DNA of 64,000 nucleotides from Tuctoria greenei (lineage: Eukaryota; Streptophyta; Magnoliopsida; Poales; Poaceae). A program made the translations under genes and the position numbers. The stretch spans positions 148,202,929-148,266,928 of the forward strand of contig JAYESD010000009.1 of NCBI GenBank assembly GCA_036927565.1, read 5' to 3'. The notes beneath the pieces were generated by a model. That model was given only the letters and a program-made list of their open reading frames with translations. It ran no database searches and was not told where the DNA came from. Of this stretch, positions 54,045 to 64,000 are shown piece by piece. The first letter of the stretch is position 1. Every line of letters starts with the position of its first letter.

Positions 54045-56048
54045 GTAGTTTGCGTTTGGGTCACACACCATGGCCCCTTCTCCAAGTCACTGGTGGTCGA
54101 CCCACGATCGAGGGGCCGGTCTGCCGAACCAACTTCTCGGTCCAAATCCGGGGAGGCGCTGACGCGGGATGCTGGCAGCTCGATCCCTGCTTTGGTCCAT
54201 CCCTCACCCCCCCCATCCCGCTGCCTTCATGGTTCATACTCCAACCTTCGCCGGCACACACCACCCAACGACGATACCACTACGGAAACAGACGCAGAGC
54301 GCACCGAGGTTTATTATCTCGACGACATGGAACGCGCGCGCATGCGACGTGGTCCGCAGGGCCCGTCAAGCTTGCTAGACCGACGTTTTTGACGTCGTGC
54401 GCGCGCCGGCCGTTGGGAAGTGGCGGTGGCATGTGGTTGACGAGGTACGTGCGCCCGCGCGCGTCCGTCAAACCGTCTGCTGCCGAGTCGTGCGCCGGCG
54501 GCGTCGGTCCACGGGGCGGACGAAACCAGCAGGCGGCAGCATGGCGACTCTCTGACGCCGGCGTACTGCTGCTGGGTCGGCTTTAATTTGTGGCTCCCTT
54601 TTTGAATCTAGAAAACGTGACTTCTGGGATCCAGTTGAATCTCCCATCCTCCTCCTGCCGACCGGAGCTTCTCTGCTCTTGCGTAATTGATTAAGCCTTC
54701 TTATCTTATCCTTCGCAGGTGTTTTCTTTCTGGAAGCCCCGGGTGCGTGCACACAAGTTAACGTGTAGTTTGACTGACCACAGAACGGCCGGCCGGGCTC
54801 ATGCATGACGTGCTATTTTCCGTCCCCGTGATGTAATTTTGCCCGTGGATAGAGCGGTCGTGTTGCCAACGGACACGGCTCCAGCGCGTAAGGAAGTTTG
54901 GGCTTTGACGAGCATTACGCTACGAGATTTTCCAAAGTCTCGTTCGCCACGGTTCGACGTGTCCGTACAGGACAAAGCACGCCGTTGAGCGTTGACAGCT
55001 ACGGCATGGAGGAACGAACAGAGCTAGTGTTCTTGACCTGCTTGTATCCCTCTCTCTGGAAACAAACCATAACTCGTGGTGGAGAAACCGGAATCATTAC
55101 ATTTTCAGAAAGAAAAGTACACAATATTAGTAAAGGACATTTCAACCATGCCACAAAAATTCAATCCTAGATCCCATGTGTATATACATAGAAACAAAAA
55201 TAGAAAACCTCCCTGGACTTTTTTTTTTAAAAAAAAAGGAGAAATGTTACCATTCGCTCGACAGCATTTTGTCGTGTTTGTTCGCAATAAATTTTGAAGT
55301 CGATGTTTCGGATGATACTTGGTCATACCATCCAACACCCGTCACAAATTTTCTTGATTCTTTTTATAAGATTTCACCACCCCTTTAAAAAGAATGTGAG
55401 TGTACGAGAGCAAGGAGCACTGGATATTTTTCCCGTGGGCGTACGTCCTCACCGTCAATACAGTAGGTGTTTATATGCCTTTTAAAATCAAAACGATGAA
55501 TTCTCTGTATTTACCAATCATTTTCATGAGTAAAAAAATCAGATTATTCTGGCAGCCACATGCTGATGACAACCTGAAGCGTCCAATATTTTCCTGAATT
55601 TATCCATCGTTTTTTGTCGAATATTGGGTTCTATCAAATAAGGCGTGCACGGGGAGGATATCCTTCTTTTTCGTCTGTTCATTCATCGATCAGCATCCGG
55701 GGATAGTAATGTCTTGCCGCCGTTTATGCTGACAAACTTGATCAGCAACCGTACTTGCTCTTGACAACAGTGCACTTAAGACAGCTCTGTGTTAGACTTT
55801 CTCTAACCTTATGATACGCATATATGACTCGTCCTGGCATCATTCACAGTAGTGTCACCGTTCATCGATCTACCCTCTCTGCTTCACTGATTAATCTCCG
55901 AACGGATCTATTTCTGTGGTCGCGTACGTGCCTCAGCCTCAGCCTCCAACGTGATGCTTCGAATTCGGAACGTTTTTTTTTCACCAGTCGAGCTCCACCC
56001 AAAAGAAAAAAAAAACATTAAGGTGCAAGCATATGAAGGAGATCTATT
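54045..56048. other. Intergenic stretch without recognised features
   Basis: 54060-54600 is GC-rich and the rest AT-rich. Short reading frames are present, but none resembles a known protein or has convincing splice or start context. I see no LTR, TIR or RNA gene. Confidence 0.5.
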
Positions 56049-56534
56049 CACTACAACAATATCGATCAATTACGTCGGTCAAAGACGACGTAATTAAGGA
56101 CTAAACCAACGTAAGTAACTTAATTACGTCGGTTTTTCCTTAATTACGTCAGCGGTTGGCCGATGTAGCGGTTTGGACGTAATTAAGGTAACTTACATCG
56201 GCCACCGACGTAAGTTAATTTAATTATGTCGGTATGCAGCAGCCGCTGTAAGTCACGTACCGGGATGGGCCACGGGCTGAGCCGGAGTACTTACGTCGGC
56301 CACAACATGCCGACGCAAGTTATGTGGCGTAACTTACGTCGGTTTAACCACACCTACGTAATTTAAGTGACATAACTTACGTCGGCTAGGACAAACCGAC
56401 GTAAGTTAAACTGGACTAACTTACGTCGGCTCGGTCATAGCCGACGTAAGTTAAGTTTTCAATTTTTTTTAAAAAAAACAGAAACTGACTACCTCGCACG
56501 ATGGCGAGAACACAGAACAGATACAGATAAGGTT
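56049..56534 (+). mobile_element. CACTA (En/Spm-like) terminus with subterminal repeats, cut by Sire-E
   Basis: It begins CACTACAACAATATCGATC. About 400 bp of subterminal repeats follow, in which ACTTACGTCGGC / GCCGACGTAAGTT and AATTACGTC words alternate in direct and inverted orientation. These subterminal words are the binding sites of the transposase in the superfamily. No TAGTG end is reached before Sire-E begins at 56535. The rest is probably right of the window. Confidence 0.72.
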
Positions 56535-57914
56535 TGTAAGGATCGAAATGCCCAAGAGGGGGGGGTGAATTGGGCTTTCTTTCAATTTTTTTAAAGCGAT
56601 TAAGATTAACGACCTCTAGCCCAATTCCCTATGCGATTAGACTATGCAATCAATGTAAATTAAAGTTGCGGAATGAAGATTGCATAAGTGTAAAAAGGGA
56701 GAGGGATGCAAACGCTCAAGGGACACGGAGTTTATCCCGTGGTTCGGTAAGATCACAAGGATCCACCTACATCCACATTGTGGCACCCACCGAAGGGTTT
56801 TGCCACTCCCAAGTCACCGAGACAAGGGGCTTCTTCACTATTCTTCTCCGTTCGCCAACCTCGGCAAGGTGGAGCTCAAGCCTTGTACACTTTGGGATCC
56901 TCCGGGCTTCCACAATCCTCTTGGCAAGCTCCGGAAATCACACACACACCAAGGGACACTCCCTTATGGCTCTCACTACACTAGAGACTCCAATCACCAA
57001 GAATGGAGGCACCCAAGCACTATCTCTAGCTAGTTCTAGCCTATCTCTTGGTGTACAAATGATGAGCAAATGATGTGAAAGTGGTAGCTCTATTGCTTAA
57101 ATGCTCTAGGATGTGTAGAGTATGTCTGGGCTTCAAGTCTTATCGATTTGACAGGTTGAAGGGGTATAAATAGCCAGCCTCCACGAGATAGCCGTTGGAA
57201 AAGTAGGCTGACATCACTTCTCTACGAACACCGGATGATCCGATGTCTCCCCTTCAGTTAACATCGGTCAAAGCCAAATTAGCTGATGTCACTGTGTCAG
57301 ATATGACCGTTGTTAGACCGATGTTGATCTGTCTTCTCATCGGATGATCCGGTGGCTCTTCCTCCAAAATTTTGCTTCATCTTGAAGCTCACTGGAGTGA
57401 TCGACCGATGTGTGTAAGTCTGCACATCGGATGATCCGGTGCTTCACTTGGTCCAACAGTGTTGCAATCTGTAATAATGGACCGATGTCACTGAGCCACT
57501 CACATCGGATGATCCGGTGAGTGCATTTGTCTGAGGTCTTCTTCTTCAGTTGAACCCACTCGACCGATGCGGTCAACTCATTGGAACGTCGGTTGATCCG
57601 GTGTGTTCAACTTGTTGACTTCGAGTTGTTTTGAGTTGTTCTTTTGGAATTTGAACTTGTGACCTCTTTGACACTTGTTTGAAATGTTGTTTTGATTGTC
57701 TTCAAGCATTGAGTGATTCAAGTTAGAGCTTTCACTTCTTGTCTTCACATGATTTGATTTGATCTCATTCATTGATTTTATATGGGTCTCCAATGTAATT
57801 TTGATTTCATTTGATTGAGTGTTATTGAGACCTTGCATTCACAAATTCATTAGTAATATTGAATGGTTGTCATTAATCACCGAAATCGTACCTCATGGGG
57901 CCTAGATGCTTTCA
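56535..57914 (-). repeat. Sire-E 3' LTR
   Basis: 1,380 bp. On the minus strand it begins TGAAAGCATCTAGGCC and ends GATCCTTACA. The palindrome words (CACCGGATCATCCGATG, ACATCGGT) occupy about 57230-57605. TATTTATA (minus strand, 57165-57172) is the TATA box. Confidence 0.93.
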
Positions 57915-58265
57915 ATCTCCCCCTTTTTGGTGATTGATGACAACACAATAATCTAAAGCGCAATAATAATGAATTTGATGATAATGCTCAAGTATATATG
58001 CAATGAATACAACATAGGACACATTAAGCTTGTAAAACGCAAAAGAAATTTGTGATGCGAAAAGCTCAATTGATTAAAATCATAAGCAAATGAGACAAGT
58101 GAAAGAGTGCTTAATTAAAATTACAAAAGAGTACTCAAGCATGAATACAAAGGATAAGCACACACACACACTCCCCCTACACTCCCCCTGAGACTACCAC
58201 TCCACCTGACTCTTCTACATCTTCTCCCCCTTTGGCATCAAGACACCAAAAAGGGATCAGAACGC
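57915..58265 (-). other. Sire-E polypurine-tract array
   Basis: Minus strand: CCAAAAAGGGGGAGAT (57915-57930) directly at the LTR. Further up, CAGGGGGAGTGTAGGGGGAG (about 58172-58191) and GATGCCAAAGGGGGAGAAG (about 58221-58239) repeat the layout of Sire-C. Confidence 0.8.
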
Positions 58266-60431
58266 CTACAGACCCTGAGAGCTGGGCGCGAGGACGAACT
58301 GGGCACCGTCGCAGTCGTCGGAGCTAGAGTCGCCGGTCGTAGGAGCTGCCGGGGCGGCGGGAGCTGGAGGGTCCGCTGCCGGTGCTGGAGGAGAGGAAGC
58401 AGGTACAGGAGGTGCCGGTGGAGCTGGAGGAAGTGGAGCGCTCACCACGGACGCCGGCGTCTGCTGGAACAAGATCGTCGCCGGCAGTGGTGAGTGAATC
58501 GGTGCGCTGGATGCCAGAAGTGGTGACATACTGATTGAAGGGATAGGAGTAGTAGGCACCTGAGCAACACCTGGAGCCAGTCCCAGTCCAGGCTGCTGTG
58601 GAGGAAGGGCGATCCCGGTCTGAGTGTAAAGGTTGGTGATCAACCCTAGGATCCCCATCATGGCCTGCTGGGTCTGCTGTTGCTGGTCGAGGGTACGGCG
58701 GTGCATCTGATCTACCAGGTTAGTGAACCGGTCCGTATCCTCTCGCCTCTGACGGGCGATCTCCAGCTGGAGCTCCTGCTGCTGCCGCTGCAGCTGTGCC
58801 AGATGAGCAGCCTGCTCTGCCCTGGCCTGCTCAGCAGCGAGCCTGTCCTGGCGCTGCTGCTCGATCATCTGCTGGAGGAGAGATGACAGCTCTGACGGCT
58901 GTGACACCTGCGCCTCGGACACAGGAGGTGGTGTCGGTGGCGGAGGAGCTGATCCTCCTGCCTCGGCGTCGTGCTACCTCGGTGAGGGTGGAGGCGGAGG
59001 GAAGTACTCCTCGACACTCTCGTCTGTGTCGCTCTCGGACCAGACGTGCTACAAGTCCTCCCCCTGAGCCTCAGCCTCAGCAAGCCTCTCGTCCTCCCGC
59101 TCTAGGTCGGACCAGTCTTCCTCTGACAGACGGGCCCGGACCTGGCGCTCAATTGGACGACCAAGGCGACGGTCTCCAGGAGCAGAGGCACGATAGTGAC
59201 CAAAGCGAGTCACACTCTCGTCAACTAGCCGGGCTTGTGCTGTATGTCCCTCAGGCACCACCATAGAGCAAATGTAACTGATCCAGTGCCCGTAGACCAT
59301 CTGCCTCATCATGCCAATCCCATCCGTGATTACGTCTTCCATCTCGCATAGGAGTATGTCCACGATATCGAAATCCATCCCGTTCATTATGTAGAACAGG
59401 AGGGTCTGCTGCAGACTCGTGAACCCCTCCAAGTAACCTGACCTCGGCAGGAGCGTGCGGCGCAAGGCGAGGTGCACAATGCGCGCAGCTGGGGTCAGGA
59501 GAGCTGGAACTCTCGGCTGGTCCGGAGAGAACGAGGGGCCAAACAGAGAGCGGATCTCGTCAAGCTGTGGTGCTACCCCTCCAGTAAGTGGCCTCCTCGG
59601 TGGATCTGCCTGCCCATAGACCTTCTCGTGCACGCAGGTGTCGTGCAGGTCCAACTCAAGAATATGCCCCAAAGTCTGCCTCGTGAGGTGGTAGCGCTGA
59701 CCATTGAACATGAAGGCAATAGACCTCCTGCCCTCTGAGATGTACAGGGTCGCGTAGAAGACACGGACCCACTCTTCCACATAAGCACTTCTCTCATAAG
59801 ACAGCAGCTGCACCAAACCTCTGTATCTCTCAAAGAAAGGACGGACCTCAGTCTGTGCTGCCACTGCAAGCTGCCCCCAGTCCAGGTAGTTGTGCAGAAA
59901 AAGCTTGTGCCCCCGACGCCTGTAGGTCTCATAGAGAGACGCCTGGGTGACAGTCCAGAAGCGACTGTCCACAAGAATCTCTCGGGGCTGTGGGAACCAC
60001 TCCTCAAGCAGCACGTTCCAACGTAGCTTGCGTAGCTGCTTGGCCTTCATCTTCCTGTAGTCCGTCAACCGGACTCCCTCACCGACACGGACGGCCGTGT
60101 CCATCTCGTAGATGTCCCTCTGAGCTTCCCTGTCCTCGCGACGGTCGGCGGCCGTCGGTCTTGGACGAGGAACGGCCGGGGACTGACCTCCCCGTGTCCG
60201 GGCTGAGCGCCGGCGGACAAGCGGCTCGACCGGCTCCTCCTCGATGTCGGAGTTGTCGATCACAGGAGGCTGCCGAGCCTCGCGGATCCTCAGGGATCCC
60301 CCACGGCCGCGCTCACGCTCCTCGGCGGCGCGAGCGGCCATTAGAGCCTGCTTCTCATCCTTTGAAAGTTTACGCTTCTTCGCGGCGGGCTCCGCGATTG
60401 CCTTGCCCTTTCCTTTGCGATCGCGACCCAT
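58266..60431 (-). pseudogene. Sire-E third ORF ('env-like'), two premature TAGs
   Basis: From ATG 60431 (MGRDRKGKGKAIAEPA) one frame runs the full length to 58266, broken only by TAG at 59049-59051 and 58974-58976. In Sire-C both positions are CAG glutamine codons. The part order is as in Sire-C: basic N-terminus, globular domain (VRVFYATLYISEGRRSIAFM, FDIVDILLCEMEDV), acidic linker, Gln-rich coiled coil (about 58670-58900) and a Pro/Ala-rich tail. At the place of the Sire-C stop (35184) this copy has CAG and is open. Sequence is well conserved between the two copies in the globular domain. No membrane segment is visible. Confidence 0.87.
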
Positions 60432-60904
60432 CTTGATGCAATGGAGAGGTAGGGTTAGCGACGATGAAAACGAACGACGAGAGAAACAACGAGGGATGTC
60501 GCATGGCACGGAGCAAACCTTAGCGACGATGGAGCTCGGGAAAACCTAGCGATGGGAGGTGACCGGAGATGGCGGCGTCGCGGGGTGGAGGCGCTGCGAT
60601 GGAGGGAAGAGTGGTCGCGGTGCTTGGATGCGGTGGAGAGGTGCGTGGAGCGGCAAGCAGCAAGGAGAGGCGGCGGTGCGCGGGCACGGGCGGCGGCGGC
60701 GCCGAGGGAGGAGGCGCGGTGCGCGGGCCCGGGCAGCTGTGGCACGGAGGTCGCAGGCGGCGGCGGTGCGAGCAGAGGGACGGCGGCGGCGGCCGGTGGA
60801 CGGCGGCGGCGGCGGCGGCGGCGTCCGGCGGCGGCACTGCAGTGGGCGGCGGAGGTGGCGGCGATGGAACGGGAGGCGTCGGGGAGAGAGAAAGGTCGGC
60901 GGCG

Positions 60905-61310
60905 GTCGCGCGGGTTTAAATAGTGGGACCCAAACCCTAGCCGAAAATTTAACACCGGATGGACCGATGCGAGGTAATATGAACATCGGTCGAATGCAAC
61001 AGTAAGGATATTCAAGAATTGTTGTTGACACCGGATGGACCGACGTCTAGGGTTTTGATCATCGGTCGAATAGCGCAGTAAGGGTGTTCAAAAGAGGAAT
61101 GTTGACACCGGATGATCCGACGTTAGAGGGAGTAAACATCGGTTGAATTGACCACCACTTTGGATGAGTGAACATCGGATGGACCGATGTTTTCCAGAAT
61201 GAACGCGTCGGATCATTTGAGGTTCTGACTGAACTGGCCCTTGAAGAATGAACACCTATTGGTCCGATGAGGGATTGGCATAGGCATCGGATAATCCGAT
61301 GACAACAGAA
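60905..61310 (-). promoter_or_regulatory. Sire-E internal palindrome array with TATTTAAA box
   Basis: On the minus strand, words such as CATCGGATTATCCGATG, ACATCGGTCCATCCGATG, CGTCGGATCATCCGGTG and CATCGGTCCATCCGGTG lead to TATTTAAA at 60915-60922. The CG-rich leader to the ATG at 60431 is about 480 bp. The box and its flanks match Sire-C over 32 bp. Confidence 0.6.
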
Positions 61311-61856
61311 CGAAAACATCCCATATATGTCCTTTGACCAAACAAACAATCAAGAGAAACACATGTCTTAGGACTTTTTGGGCAACCCCTTACCCCTCAA
61401 GAAGCTAATATGCCAATAGCTTGGCTAGACCTTAACGCAAATGGAACACCGAGAAAAATGGAGGAAAAATATACCAATAAAATGTAAGGCATATGCTTTG
61501 TGAGGTAGAGTATGAAGACTTCTATCTCTTTGAAGCATGATCCTCTAGGCATTAACGTACCTAACATTTTGTTCTTTCCACCTTATATGAGTTGAGATAT
61601 TGCATTTCAAACAAGTCTCCTTCTCATGAGGTGGGTTCCCCTTTGTGACAATCTACCGTATGCAATGTCAAACAAATTATAGTGCAAGAAATAGAATGAG
61701 TGCAAGTCTTATATGGCAGAGATAATGCAAGGCATAAAATAAATCTATCTTGCCAAGTTTAAACCTTCCAAAGGCTTCCTCAGGGAAAACTATTCCTAGC
61801 TCACCCCTATCCTTTGGGAGTTAGACAAGACCTATATGATATGCATCCTTACATGA

Positions 61857-62165
61857 ACATGGCAACTTACATGACGTTAGATGCATCTAGCACATTTAAT
61901 TCATTTCTAAGCCTAGAAAAGGTTTTCTCATCAAGTGCGGGAATGGGGTTTTTAGCAAATCTAACCGCACTTGCATTGTCACAAGGAGAGGCACATAATC
62001 ATACAAGCATTCATTTAACATGACATGGGGCCTAGATGCGGAAAGATATAGCAATAGACTATTTATGGAATGGTAATTTGATTTGACAATAGGGTTACCG
62101 TCCATATCCGCGTTGGGCTCCCATTCTCAACTTTCTTCAAGAGGTCCTTGGTAGATTTTCTTTGA
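61857..62165 (-). pseudogene. Sire-E pol remnant (RT end and RNase H fragments)
   Basis: Minus strand: a fragment matching KDLLKKFEMG, then DGNPIVKSNYHSINSLLLYLSASRP (aligned with DGKPIDQSHYRSMIGSLLYLTASRP in Sire-C), then, after another deletion, the Pol end with LDASNVM near 61873. Protease, integrase and the RT catalytic core are absent. Confidence 0.8.
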
Positions 62166-62202
62166 TGGTGGAGGTCCCCTCTTGAAGTCACCTCGTGGAC
62201 GG

Positions 62203-64000
62203 TCACGTGTTCTTGACTTTAGGCACCCAAGCTAGCTTTGGTCCTTGTATATGTGATACAAGTGCTTTTGGGACCCAAAGTTGCTTGGGGAGCTTCCCTT
62301 TCATCCCCTTTACGTTCATGCCAATGAACTTTGCCTTCACCTTAGCACCTACTTTGCTCAACAAATAATAGTGATTCTCAAAGGTAGATGTATAGTTAGT
62401 CGGCAATTTTGGAGAAGGTCGGTTAGGTAGAGGGCACTCCCTTGTATGGTGACCGGTGACCTTGCAAAGTTGGCAATAGGAGCCAACTTCCTTGATGAAG
62501 CTTGTTTTGAGCTCCGGTGAGGGCACCTTTCCTTTGTTGGGCACCGGGAAGGATCCAAGTCCTCTCTTGTTGAAGCCCTTTGCTTGATGGAAGAGGATTT
62601 CTTTATGTTTATCTTCTCCCTTAGATAGTCTTGCTAAGCTTGTGCGGAGACTTTCAATCTCCTCCATCAACTCCTTCTCCCTTGCATTCTCTTTCAAAGG
62701 CAAAGACTCATGGAAAGCATTAGTAGCATTTGAAATAATAGGTAACTTGCCATCAATAATTTCTTTCTCCTTATTTTTTAATTTTAGTTCAATGGCTTCA
62801 TAAGAGAGATTAAGTGCATGATGCTCTTGAACTAACTCATTGTGCTTATCCGAGAGCGTTTGATGAACTAAGCCAAGCTTATGATTGTCTAGCTCAATTT
62901 TAGCCTTATCTTCTTCAATTTGCTTGACATAGGTTTTGAGCGTGTCATGCTCTTTAAGTATGCTTTCATACTTGCCAAGCAAATCAAGGTTAGCATTTTC
63001 AAGTTTAGCATGAGCTTGTTCTAGCGCCTTGACTTTGTTCTTTTCCCTTTTAATGATGGTGTGATATTCATTAATCAATGAAACTAATTCATCGGGGGAA
63101 AGCTCATCATCACTAGAGTCATCACATACCTCAAAGTTACCTTTTGCCATGAGACACATGGGAGGTGGAGGAAGAGGTGAATCATCTTTGTTGGCAATGG
63201 CAAGTCCGGCCAAGCTTTCTTCTTCTTCTTCACTCTCTTCTTCACTTGACTCTTCGTCGGTGATCCATTCATTCCCCTCACACATGAACACCTTTTGAGG
63301 TCCTTGTCTCTTCTTTGGAAAGAATTTTGACTTTTTGCCTTTGTCAAATTTCTTCTTTCCAAACGTTCTTGCCTTGGGCTTGACCTCTTCTTCTTCATCC
63401 TCGCTATCTTCAAGCTTGTGATGCTTGCTCTTGTGGTTCTCCCTTCTCTTGTCCGGTTTTGGACAATCGTAGGAGATGTGGCCTTGTTCACCACAATTAT
63501 AGCAAGTCTTGCTACTTTCTTTCTTGGGGAGGAAGGCTCTCTTGTTGGAATCAAAAGTGTATCCCTTCTTGGCAATCTTGGAGTTCAAGCGGGAGAATTT
63601 TCTCATCATTGATGCAAGCTCATCATCATCATCTTCACTTGATGTTTGCTCTTCTTTGCTTGAACTAGGCTTGATCATTTTCTTCGTTTTCTTGAAAGCC
63701 TTGAGAGCAATTGTCCTTGTGGAGGATGAACTCTCCATCATCCCAAGTACACTCATCTCATGAGCGTGTATTTCTCCAATGAGCTCCGAAACTTCAATGT
63801 TGTCAAGTGATTCCTTTTGGAGCATGGAGTTGATGATGTTGTACTTAGGCTTGGGAAGGAGCATGAGGATCTTTCGGTTGATAAGTCCCTTGCCAAGAGA
63901 CGCAATGTCAAGAGCATTAATCTCCTCAATAAGAACATTTAAGCGTGAAAACATTTCATTAACATTTTCATGAGGAAGCATTTTAAATTCATCATATTTT
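62203..64000 (-). CDS. gag: Sire-E Gag, open, N-terminus outside the window
   Basis: An open frame from the right edge to TGA 62203-62205 with no stops (about 599 codons visible). It shows the Gag core (NVNEMFSRLNVLIEEIN), zinc knuckle 1 CYNCGEQGHISYDC (about 63463-63504), a Lys/Glu-rich region and an acidic stretch (ESEEEEES). A long coiled coil (about 62640-63080) and zinc knuckle 2 CQLCKVTGHHTREC (about 62434-62475) follow, and the end is PKLAWVPKVKNT. The N-terminal ~220 residues and start codon lie beyond 64000. Both Sire-C stop positions are sense codons here. It would form particles and bind RNA. Confidence 0.88.
   Translation of the reverse strand, partial: KYDEFKMLPHENVNEMFSRLNVLIEEINALDIASLGKGLINRKILMLLPKPKYNIINSMLQKESLDNIEVSELIGEIHAHEMSVLGMMESSSSTRTIALKAFKKTKKMIKPSSSKEEQTSSEDDDDELASMMRKFSRLNSKIAKKGYTFDSNKRAFLPKKESSKTCYNCGEQGHISYDCPKPDKRRENHKSKHHKLEDSEDEEEEVKPKARTFGKKKFDKGKKSKFFPKKRQGPQKVFMCEGNEWITDEESSEEESEEEEESLAGLAIANKDDSPLPPPPMCLMAKGNFEVCDDSSDDELSPDELVSLINEYHTIIKREKNKVKALEQAHAKLENANLDLLGKYESILKEHDTLKTYVKQIEEDKAKIELDNHKLGLVHQTLSDKHNELVQEHHALNLSYEAIELKLKNKEKEIIDGKLPIISNATNAFHESLPLKENAREKELMEEIESLRTSLARLSKGEDKHKEILFHQAKGFNKRGLGSFPVPNKGKVPSPELKTSFIKEVGSYCQLCKVTGHHTRECPLPNRPSPKLPTNYTSTFENHYYLLSKVGAKVKAKFIGMNVKGMKGKLPKQLWVPKALVSHIQGPKLAWVPKVKNT

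Larger units (their letters stand above)
56535..64000 (-). mobile_element. Sire-E: pol-deleted Sirevirus of the Sire-C family, partial
   Basis: Minus-strand element whose 3' LTR lies at 56535-57914. From there upstream come a polypurine array, the third ORF, an internal palindrome array, a short pol remnant and gag, which runs off the right edge. AGGTT at 56530-56534 would be the flanking duplication; its partner is outside. Protease, integrase and most of RT are deleted between about 62170 and 62203. Gag is open over the visible 592 codons. It is non-autonomous, yet could in principle be mobilised by a relative such as Sire-C. Confidence 0.93.

Noticed and set aside
54050..54586. Possible host gene exon
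   Set aside because: GC-rich open frame with no recognisable domain, no convincing start context and no linked exons.
60520..61031. Overlapping Pro/Arg- and Gly-rich reading frames upstream of the Sire-E third ORF
   Set aside because: They lie in the CG-rich leader, with several phases open on both strands; no conserved counterpart in the Sire-C leader beyond composition.

Overview
The window is nuclear DNA of a plant, almost certainly a grass (Poaceae). The evidence is two intron-containing host genes with a very GC-rich first exon, Sirevirus-type Ty1/copia elements primed by initiator tRNA-Met, a Tat-lineage Ty3/gypsy element with an antisense 'putative gypsy type transposon' ORF, and small grass-type DNA transposons. 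I cannot name the species.

Layout. Positions 1 to 41100 are one nest of retrotransposons. The host is a Tat-lineage gypsy element (called Tat-1 here): gag-protease tail at 1-839, a 70-bp tandem repeat array, an antisense ORF on the minus strand (pieces between 22085 and 38725) and two LTR-type modules at 39200-41100. Sire-B (2016-20588, TSD GATGT) sits in the tandem array. Sire-A (2832-14557, TSD GGTCA/GATCA) sits in the 5' LTR of Sire-B. A probable solo LTR (22735-24320) and the young full-length Sire-C (25910-37949, TSD CGGGT) both interrupt the antisense ORF. A broken CCHC zinc-knuckle ORF of LINE ORF1 type fills 41365-43300 on the minus strand.

The host genes lie at 43428-51005, both on the minus strand. 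One is a five-exon LysM GPI-anchored receptor-like protein (410 aa, LYP/LYM family, cell-wall glycan sensing). The other is a five-exon atypical dual-specificity phosphatase of the PFA-DSP/Siw14 type (214 aa, CX5R site HCKRGKHR). Upstream of the phosphatase are a tandem ~0.8-kb duplication, whose second copy carries an 892-bp TIR-like insertion, a Stowaway-like MITE, and an otherwise featureless stretch. From 56049 a CACTA terminus is interrupted by Sire-E (56535 to beyond 64000, minus strand), a relative of Sire-C that has lost most of pol.

How the parts work together. Sire-C keeps an uninterrupted Pol but has a broken Gag. Sire-E keeps an open Gag (as far as the window shows) but has no protease, integrase or most of RT. 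Both carry a third ORF ('env-like') with no visible membrane segment. Both Sirevirus families show arrays of short palindromic words ahead of the LTR TATA box, and the same family-specific words recur inside the element just upstream of the third ORF. In Sire-C and Sire-E that internal array is followed by a shared TATTTAAA box. A second, internal promoter for the third ORF is the most interesting hypothesis in this window. All coordinates, splice sites and alignments were derived by eye.
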